DNA of 39,703 nt from contig JAKLIF010000013.1 of assembly GCA_022709755.1 (NCBI GenBank), forward strand, positions 1 to 39,703. The letters run 5' to 3'. The translations under genes were made by a program, and so were the position numbers. The stretch comes from Elusimicrobiota bacterium. GTDB lineage: Bacteria; Elusimicrobiota; Elusimicrobia; FEN-1173; JAKLIF01. A model generated the notes under the pieces. It worked only from the letters and a program-made list of their open reading frames with translations. It was not told where the DNA came from and did no database searches. This document shows positions 8,697-17,652 of the stretch, one piece after another (the stretch's first letter is position 1; each line of letters begins with the position of its first letter).

Positions 8697-9215
8697 TTAA
8701 CCGTCCTTTCTGGACCAGTCGTAGGGGATGTCTTTTGTATGGGGCGGAATCCGATATTCATCCGGTTCCGCATAGTTGAAAAGTTGCGTGGGGATGTTGA
8801 TGACCAAGGCCTCGTGCTCGCTGATGCATTTGAATCCGTGATGTACGAGGGGTGGTATCTGGATCAATTGAAGGTTGTGGGTCCCGACGAAGAATTCATT
8901 GACGACCCCCCGCGTTTTTGAATCGGCGCGGTCGTCGTAGATGACGAGCTTCATCATGCCGCTGATGCAGACAAAATTATCATATTGGTTCTTGTGGTAA
9001 TGCCAGGCCTTGACGACCCCCGGGTAGGCCGCGGTGAGGTAGCATTGCCCGAACTTCTGATATTCGGGCCAATCCGATCGGAGGATCTCCATCAGCCGCC
9101 CCCGTTCATCCGGGATGGCCCGCAAGGGGCGCACCCGGACGCCGTCGATCGTCGGCCGGGATTTTTTGATGTCCTGCTTCAGGTCTATCTTTGATGGGGT
9201 GTCATTGGATTTCAT
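8697..9215 (-). CDS. RmlC-like cupin epimerase, copy B
   Basis: 172-aa dTDP-4-dehydrorhamnose 3,5-epimerase-family cupin. Like copy A (1849-2295) it carries PDERGR near the N-terminus and a W-H-x-H motif (AWHYHKN) at the catalytic-histidine position, but it has an extra N-terminal stretch of about 25 polar residues. ATG 9215 is chosen because GAGG lies 6 nt upstream; an in-frame ATG at 9227 would add four residues but has no well-placed ribosome-binding site. It directly follows the rmlA homologue, so dTDP-4-keto-6-deoxyglucose is its likeliest substrate. Whether it makes the L-rhamnose precursor or a 3- or 5-epimer is unknown. Confidence 0.82.
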   Translation of the reverse strand: MKSNDTPSKIDLKQDIKKSRPTIDGVRVRPLRAIPDERGRLMEILRSDWPEYQKFGQCYLTAAYPGVVKAWHYHKNQYDNFVCISGMMKLVIYDDRADSKTRGVVNEFFVGTHNLQLIQIPPLVHHGFKCISEHEALVINIPTQLFNYAEPDEYRIPPHTKDIPYDWSRKDG

Positions 9216-9233
9216 CGGGAGCCTCATTCCGTG

Positions 9234-10298
9234 TTATTTCGGGATCTCCACTCGGGAGGAATCTCCGAGCATGAATCGATACGATGTCGGCTTGACGTGG
9301 GTCTGGATGATCTCGACGTTCTGCCCGATCAGGGAGTCGGACAGTCTCTTGATCTGCGATACTTTCGAATGTTCCAGGAGGATCGAATGTTCCAGTTCGC
9401 TGTCTTCGATGGTCACGTCGTGATAGATCGCGGAATAGGGGCCGATGAACGAGTTCCGGATCACGGTGCGTTCGCCGATGATGGCCGGCCCCCGCACGGT
9501 GCTGTTCTCGATGCGAGCCCCCTTTTGGATGATCACAGAGCCTTCCAGCCGGCTTTGGGCGTCGACGGTCCCCTCCGTACGGGAAACGATGTCGCTGAGG
9601 ATGAGACGGTTCGCTTCCAGGAGATCCTCCAGCTTCCCGGTGTCCTTCCACCATCCCGTCACGAGATGCGGACGCACTTCCAGTCCGGCATCGATGAGGG
9701 CTTGGATGGCGTCGGTGATCTCCAACTCTCCCCGCGCGGAGGGTTTCAACGTCGCGACCATCTTATGGATGGCCGGAGTGAACAGGTAGACGCCGACCAG
9801 CGCCAGGTTGCTCGGCGGATCCTTCGGTTTCTCGATGAGTTTGACCACTTTTCCGTCCCGCAGGACCCCGACGCCGAATTGTTGGGGATTGGATACCGGG
9901 GTGAGGAGGATCTGCGCGGCCGCCTGGCTCTTGGAAAATTCTTCGACGAAATTAATGATCCCCTCTTTGAGGAGGTTGTCTCCCAGATACATGACGAAAT
10001 TATCGTTCCCGAGGAACTCCCGGGATATTTTGACGGCATGGGCCAGTCCCAACGGAGCTTCTTGCTGGATATAGGTCACCCGAATCCCGAACGAACTTCC
10101 GTCGCCGACACTCTTTTTGATGGATTCATGGGTCTCGCCGACGACGATGCCGACATCCTTGATCCCCGCGGCCGCCAGCGACTCCAAACCGTAGAAAAGG
10201 ATGGGTTTGTTGGCGATGGGGACCAGTTGTTTGGCGGAGGTGTGCGTGATGGGGCGGAGGCGCGTTCCCTTCCCCCCTGATAAGACCAATGCTTTCAA
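9234..10298 (-). CDS. rmlA: Glucose-1-phosphate thymidylyltransferase, long RmlA form
   Basis: 354-aa nucleotidyltransferase. The N-terminal part has GGKGTRLRPIT, KQLVPIANKPI, YLGDNLL and GWWKDTG. The C-terminal third is a left-handed beta-helix of hexapeptide repeats (GSVIIQKGARIENSTVRGP). This is the long RmlA-like type rather than the roughly 290-aa enterobacterial RmlA. It makes dTDP-glucose for RmlB. It is the first gene of the sugar operon. The start codon is TTG at 10298, supported by GAGGAG about 8 nt upstream and by the position of the GGxGTRL motif; no suitable ATG exists. Nucleotide preference (dTTP versus UTP) is inferred from context. Confidence 0.9.
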   Translation of the reverse strand: MKALVLSGGKGTRLRPITHTSAKQLVPIANKPILFYGLESLAAAGIKDVGIVVGETHESIKKSVGDGSSFGIRVTYIQQEAPLGLAHAVKISREFLGNDNFVMYLGDNLLKEGIINFVEEFSKSQAAAQILLTPVSNPQQFGVGVLRDGKVVKLIEKPKDPPSNLALVGVYLFTPAIHKMVATLKPSARGELEITDAIQALIDAGLEVRPHLVTGWWKDTGKLEDLLEANRLILSDIVSRTEGTVDAQSRLEGSVIIQKGARIENSTVRGPAIIGERTVIRNSFIGPYSAIYHDVTIEDSELEHSILLEHSKVSQIKRLSDSLIGQNVEIIQTHVKPTSYRFMLGDSSRVEIPK

Positions 10299-10359
10299 AT
10301 GGATGACTCCTCTGGGTTCAATCTATCTCCGTTGATAAACCGTGGATGTTTAGCGTGAA

Positions 10360-10388
10360 ATAATACCATAAGTACACGGACGGGGCAA
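10360..10388 (-). promoter_or_regulatory. Promoter of the nucleotide-sugar operon
   Basis: Minus-strand -35-like TTGCCC (10388-10383), a 17-bp spacer and -10 TATTAT (10365-10360) preceded by TG-G, an extended -10. The expected start site is near 10353, giving a leader of about 55 nt before the TTG start of rmlA. It occupies the 105-bp gap after lptD. I saw no intrinsic terminator for lptD in that gap, so readthrough is possible. Confidence 0.7.
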
Positions 10389-10403
10389 TTGAGACTTTCC
10401 AAA

Positions 10404-12524
10404 CTACAGATTGGATTTTTTCCGTCCGGGATAATACTGCTGTTCATCGGAATCTTCGTAGAGTTTTTTGCGGTCCTCGTAGTCTTTTTTAAGGTCCAAC
10501 CGGAAGAATATTTCGCGGGCGTCCAGCCGTTCGGTCATTTCGACGCGGAGCTGCCAGCAATGCAAGTCCCTCCGGATGGTGATGAATTTTTCGATGATTT
10601 GGACGGTGTCATAGTGAAGTCCATAGGGACCGGTGGCGTTGTATTGAAATCCCCCGTCCAGCCACCATCCGGGGGTGAGCGGAAATTCAGCGGCGTGTCT
10701 GATCTGCACCTGCCCGCGCGTTCCGGTATAGCTGTATCCGGTCGAGAAGTTCGGTTGTTCGGCGCGCCCGATCTGAAGGGACATCTGCGTCGATTGGGGG
10801 CGCCGGTCGGGGTAGAGGGAATACGTTTCCCTGTAGAAGATATCCATCCACCGCGTGGGGCGATAAGACATCTCCGCGACGGGAGGAGTGATCAACTGGC
10901 GGGGCGACTTCACCGTCTGGGTGCGAAGGCGGCGGAGTTCATATCCGCTGGAAGCCCTCAGCCAGAAGGAACTTCCGGGACGCAGGGACGTGAAGAGCGA
11001 CATATTGTTCGTTTCGAGGCCCCGGTCCGATGACAGTACATCCCTGGCGAAACTGTTCTGGCGCCACCGCACCTTATAATTGTGAGCCAGATCGTAGTCG
11101 AGCCATCGCGTGACGCGATGGCGGAGATTCATCGTGGTATAACCGCGTCCCCGATAGATCGACGTCTGGTCGATGGTCGTTCCGGCATCCTGCCAGGAAC
11201 TCCATTCCTCCGAGAGCCCCAGGCTGGGCCCCAGAGTGATCGATTTGCAGAGCGGGATGGTCTCGGAAAAAGAGAGAGAGGAGTTGACAGTCTGTCTATA
11301 CAGGTCTTTGTTGGGGTTCAGCGGATTCACATCGTAGGGCTCTGATTGGGGCCGGTTATATTCGTTCTTATACGACGTGGCGAACTGGGCGTAGATGGGG
11401 GCGCTGGAATGCCAGAGTTCGATGGGAGCGGTCTGGAAGGAAAGTTCCGGGGCGACGGTCTGATATCTCACGAACTTCCGTCGAAACGGATCGTAGACGG
11501 CTTTGTGTTTCGTGGACAGGGACGATGTGTAATAAGCGTGTTGATAGCTGATCCCCGCGTCGGATTCGAGGTTCTGCCGGACGCGTTCGATGTCGTTTCG
11601 GAAGTATTGGTTGCTGAAATCAGAGTCGCTCTGCATATAGGCGTTGGCGCGGGCGCTCCAACCGTGAGAAAACTGTTGGGAGTGTCCCAGACGGGTCGTC
11701 CAGCGTTTCGTTTTCGAGATACGGTCCTTGACTTCATACCCATAAAGGCTCCCGTTGGCCGTCGGTGTGAAATAGTTGAATTCGGCGCCATAGCCGTTAC
11801 CGCTCTTCTGGTAATGGTCCCAGTAGGCGCGCAGGTAGGAGTGCGTTGTGGTGGGGTAGCCCCAGATGGTGTTGGCGATATAGCCGTTGCGGGAAGTCCT
11901 CCCGGGATGGATCCGCAGGGAGTATCGCCGGTCTTTGAGGGATCTCGTCCAGATCGGCGTGTAGAGCACCGGTTCCTTTTCAAGGGCCAAGGCGCTGCGG
12001 TAGAGGGTGGCGCGTTTCTTGGAGACATATTTTATGTAACGACCGCGGAAGTGGTAATGAGGAGGATTGACGTCGCAATTGGTGGCGGCTCCGCGGTCGA
12101 TCCAATATTGGTCCGGCCCCCGCTTGTCGATCCGTTTCCCCCAGATGCGCCACGGGGGGTTTTCCAGATAAGCGTTGGTGATATGCCCCGTCGAATTTTT
12201 CCAGTCGAACGTGGCCGTCTGTCCCCAGAGCGAGAGAGGGCCGTCTTGGATGTGCACATTCCCCGAGGCGATGGCCACCTCTTCTTTGGAATACATCTGC
12301 AGATCGTTCGCCTCGATCCGGACGGCGGTGCCGGTGGAGGTGGATTGAAGGGCGACATGGCCCATGGCGTGGACCACGTTTCCGGAGGAGAGATATTCGA
12401 GATAGTCCGCCGAGAGAGACCAGTTGGACGAAGAGGTCATGGATTCCTCGGCTTTCAGCCCCGGCAGTTGTGCGAGGAGGAGGAAGGAGACGAAGCCGAT
12501 GATTCTGAAACCGGGTCTGGTCAT
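10404..12524 (-). CDS. lptD: LPS-assembly outer-membrane protein LptD (OstA)
   Basis: 706-aa outer-membrane protein that inserts lipopolysaccharide into the outer leaflet. A hydrophobic signal peptide occupies residues 1-25 and ends in LKA/EES. An OstA-like periplasmic jellyroll follows over about residues 30-150 (IEANDLQMYSKEE, IASGNVHIQDGPLSLWG). A long beta-barrel region rich in alternating aromatic residues comes next, ending with the typical HCWQLRVEM. The TNCD..PPHY block is also LptD-like. Three cysteines (TNCD, PLCK, HCW) may support a disulfide. The ATG at 12524 gives the signal peptide; the open frame upstream lies inside the ROK gene. The ribosome-binding site is weak, and the gene lies 11 bp after the ROK stop. 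Confidence 0.88.
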   Translation of the reverse strand: MTRPGFRIIGFVSFLLLAQLPGLKAEESMTSSSNWSLSADYLEYLSSGNVVHAMGHVALQSTSTGTAVRIEANDLQMYSKEEVAIASGNVHIQDGPLSLWGQTATFDWKNSTGHITNAYLENPPWRIWGKRIDKRGPDQYWIDRGAATNCDVNPPHYHFRGRYIKYVSKKRATLYRSALALEKEPVLYTPIWTRSLKDRRYSLRIHPGRTSRNGYIANTIWGYPTTTHSYLRAYWDHYQKSGNGYGAEFNYFTPTANGSLYGYEVKDRISKTKRWTTRLGHSQQFSHGWSARANAYMQSDSDFSNQYFRNDIERVRQNLESDAGISYQHAYYTSSLSTKHKAVYDPFRRKFVRYQTVAPELSFQTAPIELWHSSAPIYAQFATSYKNEYNRPQSEPYDVNPLNPNKDLYRQTVNSSLSFSETIPLCKSITLGPSLGLSEEWSSWQDAGTTIDQTSIYRGRGYTTMNLRHRVTRWLDYDLAHNYKVRWRQNSFARDVLSSDRGLETNNMSLFTSLRPGSSFWLRASSGYELRRLRTQTVKSPRQLITPPVAEMSYRPTRWMDIFYRETYSLYPDRRPQSTQMSLQIGRAEQPNFSTGYSYTGTRGQVQIRHAAEFPLTPGWWLDGGFQYNATGPYGLHYDTVQIIEKFITIRRDLHCWQLRVEMTERLDAREIFFRLDLKKDYEDRKKLYEDSDEQQYYPGRKKSNL

Positions 12525-12535
12525 GCCGGAATGAT

Positions 12536-13465
12536 CTAGGGGACGAGCAGGGCGGCTCCGACGACGCCGACGGTCGTGCGATGGGATGAGGTCCTGATGC
12601 GGACCCGGTCGCGGCCCGTTCGGAAGGCCCGTTGTTTTATCTCTTTGTCGGCGAAACGCATGAGGAGCTTCGAAGCTCCCGCCACGCCGCCGGTGAAAAC
12701 AATCGTGTCCGGGTTGAAGATGTTGATCAGGGACGCCAGCCCGATCCCGAGGGCCTTGCCGGCTTCCTTCCAAACCTTCAAGGAGAGAGGATCCCCCTTG
12801 AGGGCAAGTTCATAGAGCGCTTTGGGCGTGACCCCGGTCCGGTGCAGCGGATTCTTGGGGGAAGATTTCAACAGGGACAGGGCCTTCCTGACGAGATATA
12901 TCCCCCCCACACACGTTTCCAGGCATCCCCGGCTGCCGCATCCGCAGGGAATGCCGTCGGGATCGATGGTCATGTGTCCCCATTCGCCGGCCGAGCCGGT
13001 GGCGCCATGATAAAGTTTCCCATCGATCACGATCCCCCCTCCGACGCCGGTGCCCAGAGTCAAGACGAGAAGACTCCGAGATTGACCTGCGAGGTCCAAA
13101 TGATGGACCCCCCAGGCGGCCGCGGTGGCGTCGTTTTCAATGAGCAGGGGGCTTGGGAATGGATATTTCAGCAGGATTTTCTTCAGAGGGACGTTTCGCC
13201 ATTTCAGATTGGGAGAGAACCGGACCAATCCGCGCGTCGGGTCGACATCGCCCGCGACGGCAACCCCGGTCCCGACCAGGGAGGGACGCAACCATGTCTT
13301 CACATTGTGATACAGGGTCTTCGCAAAATCATGCGGGCGGAGAGGAGACTCGAAGGATTGATGACGGATGACCTTCCCATCCTCGGCGACGAGGGCGGCT
13401 TTTAATTGGGTCCCGCCCAGATCGATCCCCAGGCGTACCCCTTTCTTCAATTTGGTGTTGTTCAT
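12536..13465 (-). CDS. ROK-family sugar kinase (glucokinase-like)
   Basis: 309-aa cytoplasmic ROK kinase phosphorylating a hexose, glucose most likely. GIDLGGTQLK is the N-terminal phosphate loop, IENDATAAA holds the catalytic Asp, and LGTGVGGGIV is the second phosphate motif. GEWGHM and CGCGSRGCLE are the ROK zinc-site signatures. There is no N-terminal DNA-binding helix, so it is a kinase rather than a repressor. GAGG lies 8 nt before the ATG. It sits 10 bp after folC and just before lptD; its product would feed hexose phosphates, but a direct link to LPS is only contextual. Confidence 0.88.
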   Translation of the reverse strand: MNNTKLKKGVRLGIDLGGTQLKAALVAEDGKVIRHQSFESPLRPHDFAKTLYHNVKTWLRPSLVGTGVAVAGDVDPTRGLVRFSPNLKWRNVPLKKILLKYPFPSPLLIENDATAAAWGVHHLDLAGQSRSLLVLTLGTGVGGGIVIDGKLYHGATGSAGEWGHMTIDPDGIPCGCGSRGCLETCVGGIYLVRKALSLLKSSPKNPLHRTGVTPKALYELALKGDPLSLKVWKEAGKALGIGLASLINIFNPDTIVFTGGVAGASKLLMRFADKEIKQRAFRTGRDRVRIRTSSHRTTVGVVGAALLVP

Positions 13466-13475
13466 CGTTGAATCC

Positions 13476-14804
13476 TCATGAGTTTTGATGAAGATATGCG
13501 ATCGACGGTGACTCCACCCGTCGCGCGATCAGGTGCCGGTAGGCTTCTCCGACCAGGTAAAGAGATCCCGTGACCAACAGCGGTTCCCGGGTTGTCGTGG
13601 CCGCGCGGAGGGCCCATGCGTCGGGTAGATCCAGGGCGATGGCCGGACGTTCCGTGTTCCACAACTTCGCCAGAGAGCGTGCCGGACGTGATCTCGCCGA
13701 CGGCAGATCCACAGTCCATACGCGGGCTGTGATCGGGGTCAGGATCCGGATCATCCGTCGGACATCCTTATCGGTGAGGCAGCCGAAGAGCAACGTCGCT
13801 TTCTGTCGGCGCCACGGGCTCTCCAGATACGTGGAAACAACGGTTTGCATCCCTTCCGGATTATGGGCTCCATCGAGGATGACCGGCCCGCTCCCCCGCG
13901 ACGGATAAATGATATCAAATCGGCCGGGCCAAATCGTAGAGTTTAAAGCGGTCCGGATGGATTTTTCGGGGATCCCCCACCCCCGCGCTCTCAATTGGAA
14001 TATCGTTTCGATGGCCAATGAGGCGTTGTTCATCTGATGGCGCCCCGGAAGGGATTGGGAGAGGTTCTTGAGTGTGATCTTGCCGCCCCGAATGAAATGA
14101 AACTTTCCGGGAGCGCTGGCCGATGAGTGTCGGACCTTGAAATCCCTCCCGGCCAATTGGAGAGGCACTCCGTGGCTTCGACAGTATGACGAGACGCGTG
14201 GCTGCATCTCCTCGGGGACAGAAACCACGGCGGGGACGGATCCCCTGAATATGGCCATTTTTTCGTCGAGGATATCCGTCAGGGTTGGGCCCAGATAGTC
14301 CATGTGGTCATGTCCGATTGAGGTGAGCACGGTGATTTCCGGGCAGGGCAGGGTGTTGGTGGCATCCAATCGCCCTCCTAAACCCACCTCCACGACGGCC
14401 AAGTCGACGGACATCTCCTTGAAATACACGAAAGCCATGACGGTTTGGACCTCGAACTCGGTCAAACCGAGCTTGTATCGGCGATCGATCCGATGAACGG
14501 ATCGTTCAAGCTGTTTCCAGCGATATGGGGATATGAAGCGTCCTCCCGCTCGGATGCGTTCTCGCGGGTGGATCAGGTGGGGTGAGGTGTAGAGACCTGT
14601 TTTGATGCCGGCCGAGCAGAGGATGGAATTCAGGTAAGCGCAGACAGAACCTTTCCCATTGGTTCCGGCCACCAACAGGGACGCGAAACCGTCTTCGGGA
14701 TGGTCGAAAAGAGAGAGGGCCTTGAGGACGCGTTGAAGCCCCAATCGGACCGGTGGCGCCGAGAAGAAAGGTCGGTGAGAATGATGATTGGAAAGAGACG
14801 TCAA
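13476..14804 (-). CDS. folC: Folylpolyglutamate/dihydrofolate synthase
   Basis: 442-aa Mur-ligase-like enzyme adding glutamate to dihydropteroate and/or folates. GTNGKGSVCAYL is the P-loop, EVGLGGRLDATN and IGHDHMDYLG are the Mg/ATP motifs, and DGAHNPEGM lies at the C-terminal domain boundary. Its place directly after accD is common in bacteria. The start is uncertain: the frame contains no ATG or GTG before the P-loop at a sensible distance. The best candidate is TTG at 14804, 16 bp after the accD stop, without a clear ribosome-binding site. That suggests coupling to accD translation. Confidence 0.9.
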   Translation of the reverse strand: MTSLSNHHSHRPFFSAPPVRLGLQRVLKALSLFDHPEDGFASLLVAGTNGKGSVCAYLNSILCSAGIKTGLYTSPHLIHPRERIRAGGRFISPYRWKQLERSVHRIDRRYKLGLTEFEVQTVMAFVYFKEMSVDLAVVEVGLGGRLDATNTLPCPEITVLTSIGHDHMDYLGPTLTDILDEKMAIFRGSVPAVVSVPEEMQPRVSSYCRSHGVPLQLAGRDFKVRHSSASAPGKFHFIRGGKITLKNLSQSLPGRHQMNNASLAIETIFQLRARGWGIPEKSIRTALNSTIWPGRFDIIYPSRGSGPVILDGAHNPEGMQTVVSTYLESPWRRQKATLLFGCLTDKDVRRMIRILTPITARVWTVDLPSARSRPARSLAKLWNTERPAIALDLPDAWALRAATTTREPLLVTGSLYLVGEAYRHLIARRVESPSIAYLHQNS

Positions 14805-14820
14805 AAGAATCGTCTGCTGT

Positions 14821-15657
14821 TCAATTTTTGCGGTTCGGCGGGTAGAGGAAATTCAAGAGTCGAACGAGAGTTGGTTTCAATTGGTTCCTCTCGGTGACCA
14901 CGTCCACCATCCCGTGTTTGAGGAGGAATTCCGATTGCTGAAATCCATGGGGAAGGGTTTGGCGGATGGTCTGCTCGATGACACGGGGCCCCGCAAAAGC
15001 CAGCAGGGCCTTGGGTTCGGCCACGATAACGTCTCCCAACATGGCGAAAGAAGCCGTCACCCCGCCCGTCGTCGGATCGGTGAGGACGGAGATGAACGGG
15101 ATCTTGGCTTCCTTGAGTTTGGCCAGGGCGGCACTGGTCTTGGCCATTTGGAACAGCGACAAGATCGATTCCTGCATGCGGGCTCCACCGGAAGCGGAGA
15201 CGATGATGAGGGGTATCTTCCGGTCGCGGGCCAGTTCAATGATGCGCGTGATCTTCTCCCCCACCACGCTCCCCATGCTTCCCCCCATGAAACTGAAATC
15301 GAGGATCCCGATGGCGACGCGATGGGGTCCCATCTGCCCTTCGCCGATGATGGCGGCTTCTTTCCTCCCGGTTTTTTTCTGATAGGTCTTGAGGCGATGT
15401 TTGTAGGGTTGAGAATCGGCGAACCCGAGGGCATCGACCGGTTCCATGGAAGCCTCCATCTCTTGGAGGGAGTCCGCCTCCAGAAGGAGATCGATGCGTT
15501 CACGGACGGATAGAGGAAACCCGTAGCCGCATTTGGAGCACACCTTCAGGTTCGTTTCGAGCTCTTTGGTGTGCAAAATGGCTTCGCATTTCGGACATTT
15601 GGTCCAAAGACCGTCCGGGACCCTCTTTTTGTCGTCGTTGTTCGTTTCAACCGGCAT
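14821..15657 (-). CDS. accD: Acetyl-CoA carboxylase carboxyltransferase beta subunit
   Basis: 278-aa beta subunit that, with AccA, transfers the carboxyl from biotin-BCCP to acetyl-CoA, giving malonyl-CoA for fatty acids. The four zinc cysteines are at residues 21, 24, 40 and 43 (CPKC...CSKC). The crotonase-like core shows SASGGARMQE, TDPTTGGVTAS and AFAGPRVIEQT. ATG 15657 has AAGGAG 7 nt upstream, one of the clearest ribosome-binding sites here. It follows trpA in the same unit. No accA is in the window. Confidence 0.95.
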   Translation of the reverse strand: MPVETNNDDKKRVPDGLWTKCPKCEAILHTKELETNLKVCSKCGYGFPLSVRERIDLLLEADSLQEMEASMEPVDALGFADSQPYKHRLKTYQKKTGRKEAAIIGEGQMGPHRVAIGILDFSFMGGSMGSVVGEKITRIIELARDRKIPLIIVSASGGARMQESILSLFQMAKTSAALAKLKEAKIPFISVLTDPTTGGVTASFAMLGDVIVAEPKALLAFAGPRVIEQTIRQTLPHGFQQSEFLLKHGMVDVVTERNQLKPTLVRLLNFLYPPNRKN

Positions 15658-15675
15658 GATCGACTCCTTGTCTGT

Positions 15676-16461
15676 TTATGGACGAAAAGCGTCTAAGCGA
15701 CGCCGAAAACCCTTGATGAACCCCGTGATGGGTTCCTTGGCTCGGAGGCGGTTGATGATGGCCGAACCGATGATGAACCCCTGCACATAACGGCCGAACC
15801 GCCGGATATGCTCCGGTTTCGATATGCCGAACCCCAGGGCGATCGGATTTTTGGCGCCGCGATTCATGTCTTTGAGGAAACCGATCGCGTCGGAGGAGAT
15901 ATCTTTCCGGGCTCCCGTGACCCCGGCCACCGAAACGGCGTAGACGAATCCCCGGCTTTGTTTGTCGATCCAATGCCGCCGGGAGGACGGGGTGGTCGGC
16001 GCCGTCAATAATATCAAAGACAGGCCATTTTTTACAGTGTGTTTGCGGATCGGTCCGGATTCCTCGGGGATGAGGTCCGGGATGATCAGTCCGTCCACGC
16101 CGCACCGAGCCGCCGAGCAGGAAAAGACTTCATATCCCATCCGGTGGATCGGATTCAGATACGACATCAGAATGAGTGGGATCTCGGTCCGCCGCCGGAG
16201 TCGGTGGACGAGTCGTAATATTTTTTCCAGAGTGGCCCCTTTTTCCAGGGCTTTCTGGGAGGCATACTGGATGGTGGGGCCATCCGCGATGGGGTCCGAG
16301 AAGGGAACGCCCAATTCGATCAGGTCCGCGCCGGCCTCCTCCGCCTTTAAAACCAGCCGTTGCGTTTCCTCTAAGGAGGGATATCCCGCTGTCAGATAGA
16401 TGATGAGCGCCTTCCTGTTCTGCGCCTTGAGTGATTGGAACTTCCGTGAGATTCTATTCAT
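15676..16461 (-). CDS. trpA: Tryptophan synthase alpha chain
   Basis: 261-aa TIM barrel cleaving indole-3-glycerol phosphate to indole, which is channelled to TrpB. The catalytic Glu49 and Asp60 of the enterobacterial enzyme are present at the same positions (IELGVPFSDPIADGP). Loop motifs SVAGVTGAR and GFGISKPEH also match. The start is 15 bp after trpB. The initiation region is unusual: eight consecutive C residues lie one base before the ATG and there is no Shine-Dalgarno sequence, so translation probably depends on coupling to trpB. Confidence 0.95.
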   Translation of the reverse strand: MNRISRKFQSLKAQNRKALIIYLTAGYPSLEETQRLVLKAEEAGADLIELGVPFSDPIADGPTIQYASQKALEKGATLEKILRLVHRLRRRTEIPLILMSYLNPIHRMGYEVFSCSAARCGVDGLIIPDLIPEESGPIRKHTVKNGLSLILLTAPTTPSSRRHWIDKQSRGFVYAVSVAGVTGARKDISSDAIGFLKDMNRGAKNPIALGFGISKPEHIRRFGRYVQGFIIGSAIINRLRAKEPITGFIKGFRRRLDAFRP

Positions 16462-16476
16462 TGGGGGGGGCGAGGC

Positions 16477-17652
16477 CTATAAGGATTTCTGTATTTGGGC
16501 CATGTCCTTGTCTCCCCGGCCGGAAATGCAGACGATGACGCTCTGGGAGGGGCTCATTCGTCTGGCCAGGATCGGAAGGTAGGCGACCGCATGGGAGGAT
16601 TCCAACGCCGGGCTGATCCCTTCGGTCTCGTTCAAGAGGCGAAAGCCTTCTAACGCTTGTTTGTCGGAGACGGAGACGTACCGGGCCCGGCCGGATTCCT
16701 TGTAGAAAGAGTGTTCCGGTCCGACGCCGGGATAATCCAGCCCCGCCGAGATGGAATGGGTCGTTTTGATCTGTCCATGGGGGTCTTGCAGGACGTAGGT
16801 ATAGGCTCCATGGAGTATTCCGGGGGAGCCGGCGCACAAGGTGGCGGCGTGTCTGCCCGAAGGGAGACCGCTTCCGCCCGCTTCGACTCCGATCATCCGA
16901 ACGGACCGTTGATCATAGAACGGCGCGAACAAGCCGATGGAATTGGATCCCGCGCCCACACAGGCCACCAGGGCGTTTGGAGGGCGCTTTTGATAGGCCA
17001 TCAGCTGTTTCTTGGTTTCACGGCCGATGACGCTCTGGAATTCCCGCACCATCCACGGATAGGGATGGGGACCGACGACAGATCCCAGGACATAAAAGGT
17101 GTTCTTCACATTGGTCACCCAATCCCGCATCGCCTCGTTGATGGCGTCTTTCAGCGTACGGGATCCCGATGTGACCGGGATCACCTCCGCGCCGAGACTC
17201 CTCATCCGGAATACGTTCAATGACTGGCGCTCCATGTCTTCTGAGCCCATGTAGACGGCGCATTCCAATCCCATCAGAGCGCAGGACGTGGCCGTGGCGA
17301 CACCATGCTGTCCGGCTCCGGTTTCCGCGATGACCCTGGTCTTGCCGAGCTTCTTGGCCAGCAGACATTGTCCCAAAGTGTTGTTGATCTTGTGAGAACC
17401 CGTATGGCAAAGGTCTTCTCTCTTCAGATAGATTCGGGGCCCCTTGAGCTCTCGGGTGAGGTTCTGCGCAAAAAAGAGAGGTGTCGGCCGGCCCGCATAT
17501 TTGTTAAGCAAATCATTAAGGATGGAATGAAAGTGAGTGTCACGCAATGACTTTCGGAATATAGACTCCAACTCCTGAAGAGGGGCGACGAGCGTTTCCG
17601 GGACGTACTGTCCACCAAAACGTCCGAAGTATCCTCGTTTATTGGGGATCAT
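16477..17652 (-). CDS. trpB: Tryptophan synthase beta chain
   Basis: 391-aa PLP enzyme condensing indole with serine. [15 protein letters not shown] contains the PLP lysine (Lys88). [12 protein letters not shown] is the TrpB indole-site and COMM-domain entry motif, [13 protein letters not shown] is the phosphate-binding loop, and CISGRGDKD closes the C-terminus. This is TrpB1-type, made to partner TrpA. ATG overlaps the stop of trpF by ATGA, so the two are translationally coupled. Confidence 0.96.
   Translation of the reverse strand: MIPNKRGYFGRFGGQYVPETLVAPLQELESIFRKSLRDTHFHSILNDLLNKYAGRPTPLFFAQNLTRELKGPRIYLKREDLCHTGSHKINNTLGQCLLAKKLGKTRVIAETGAGQHGVATATSCALMGLECAVYMGSEDMERQSLNVFRMRSLGAEVIPVTSGSRTLKDAINEAMRDWVTNVKNTFYVLGSVVGPHPYPWMVREFQSVIGRETKKQLMAYQKRPPNALVACVGAGSNSIGLFAPFYDQRSVRMIGVEAGGSGLPSGRHAATLCAGSPGILHGAYTYVLQDPHGQIKTTHSISAGLDYPGVGPEHSFYKESGRARYVSVSDKQALEGFRLLNETEGISPALESSHAVAYLPILARRMSPSQSVIVCISGRGDKDMAQIQKSL

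Noticed and set aside
9231-10280. Plus-strand open frame of 349 codons
   Set aside because: Antisense to the rmlA homologue over its whole length, low-complexity Asp/Arg/Gly-rich product, no ribosome site or promoter.
11346-12539. Plus-strand open frame of 397 codons
   Set aside because: Antisense shadow of lptD; composition biased to Gly, Val and Arg, with no recognisable domain.
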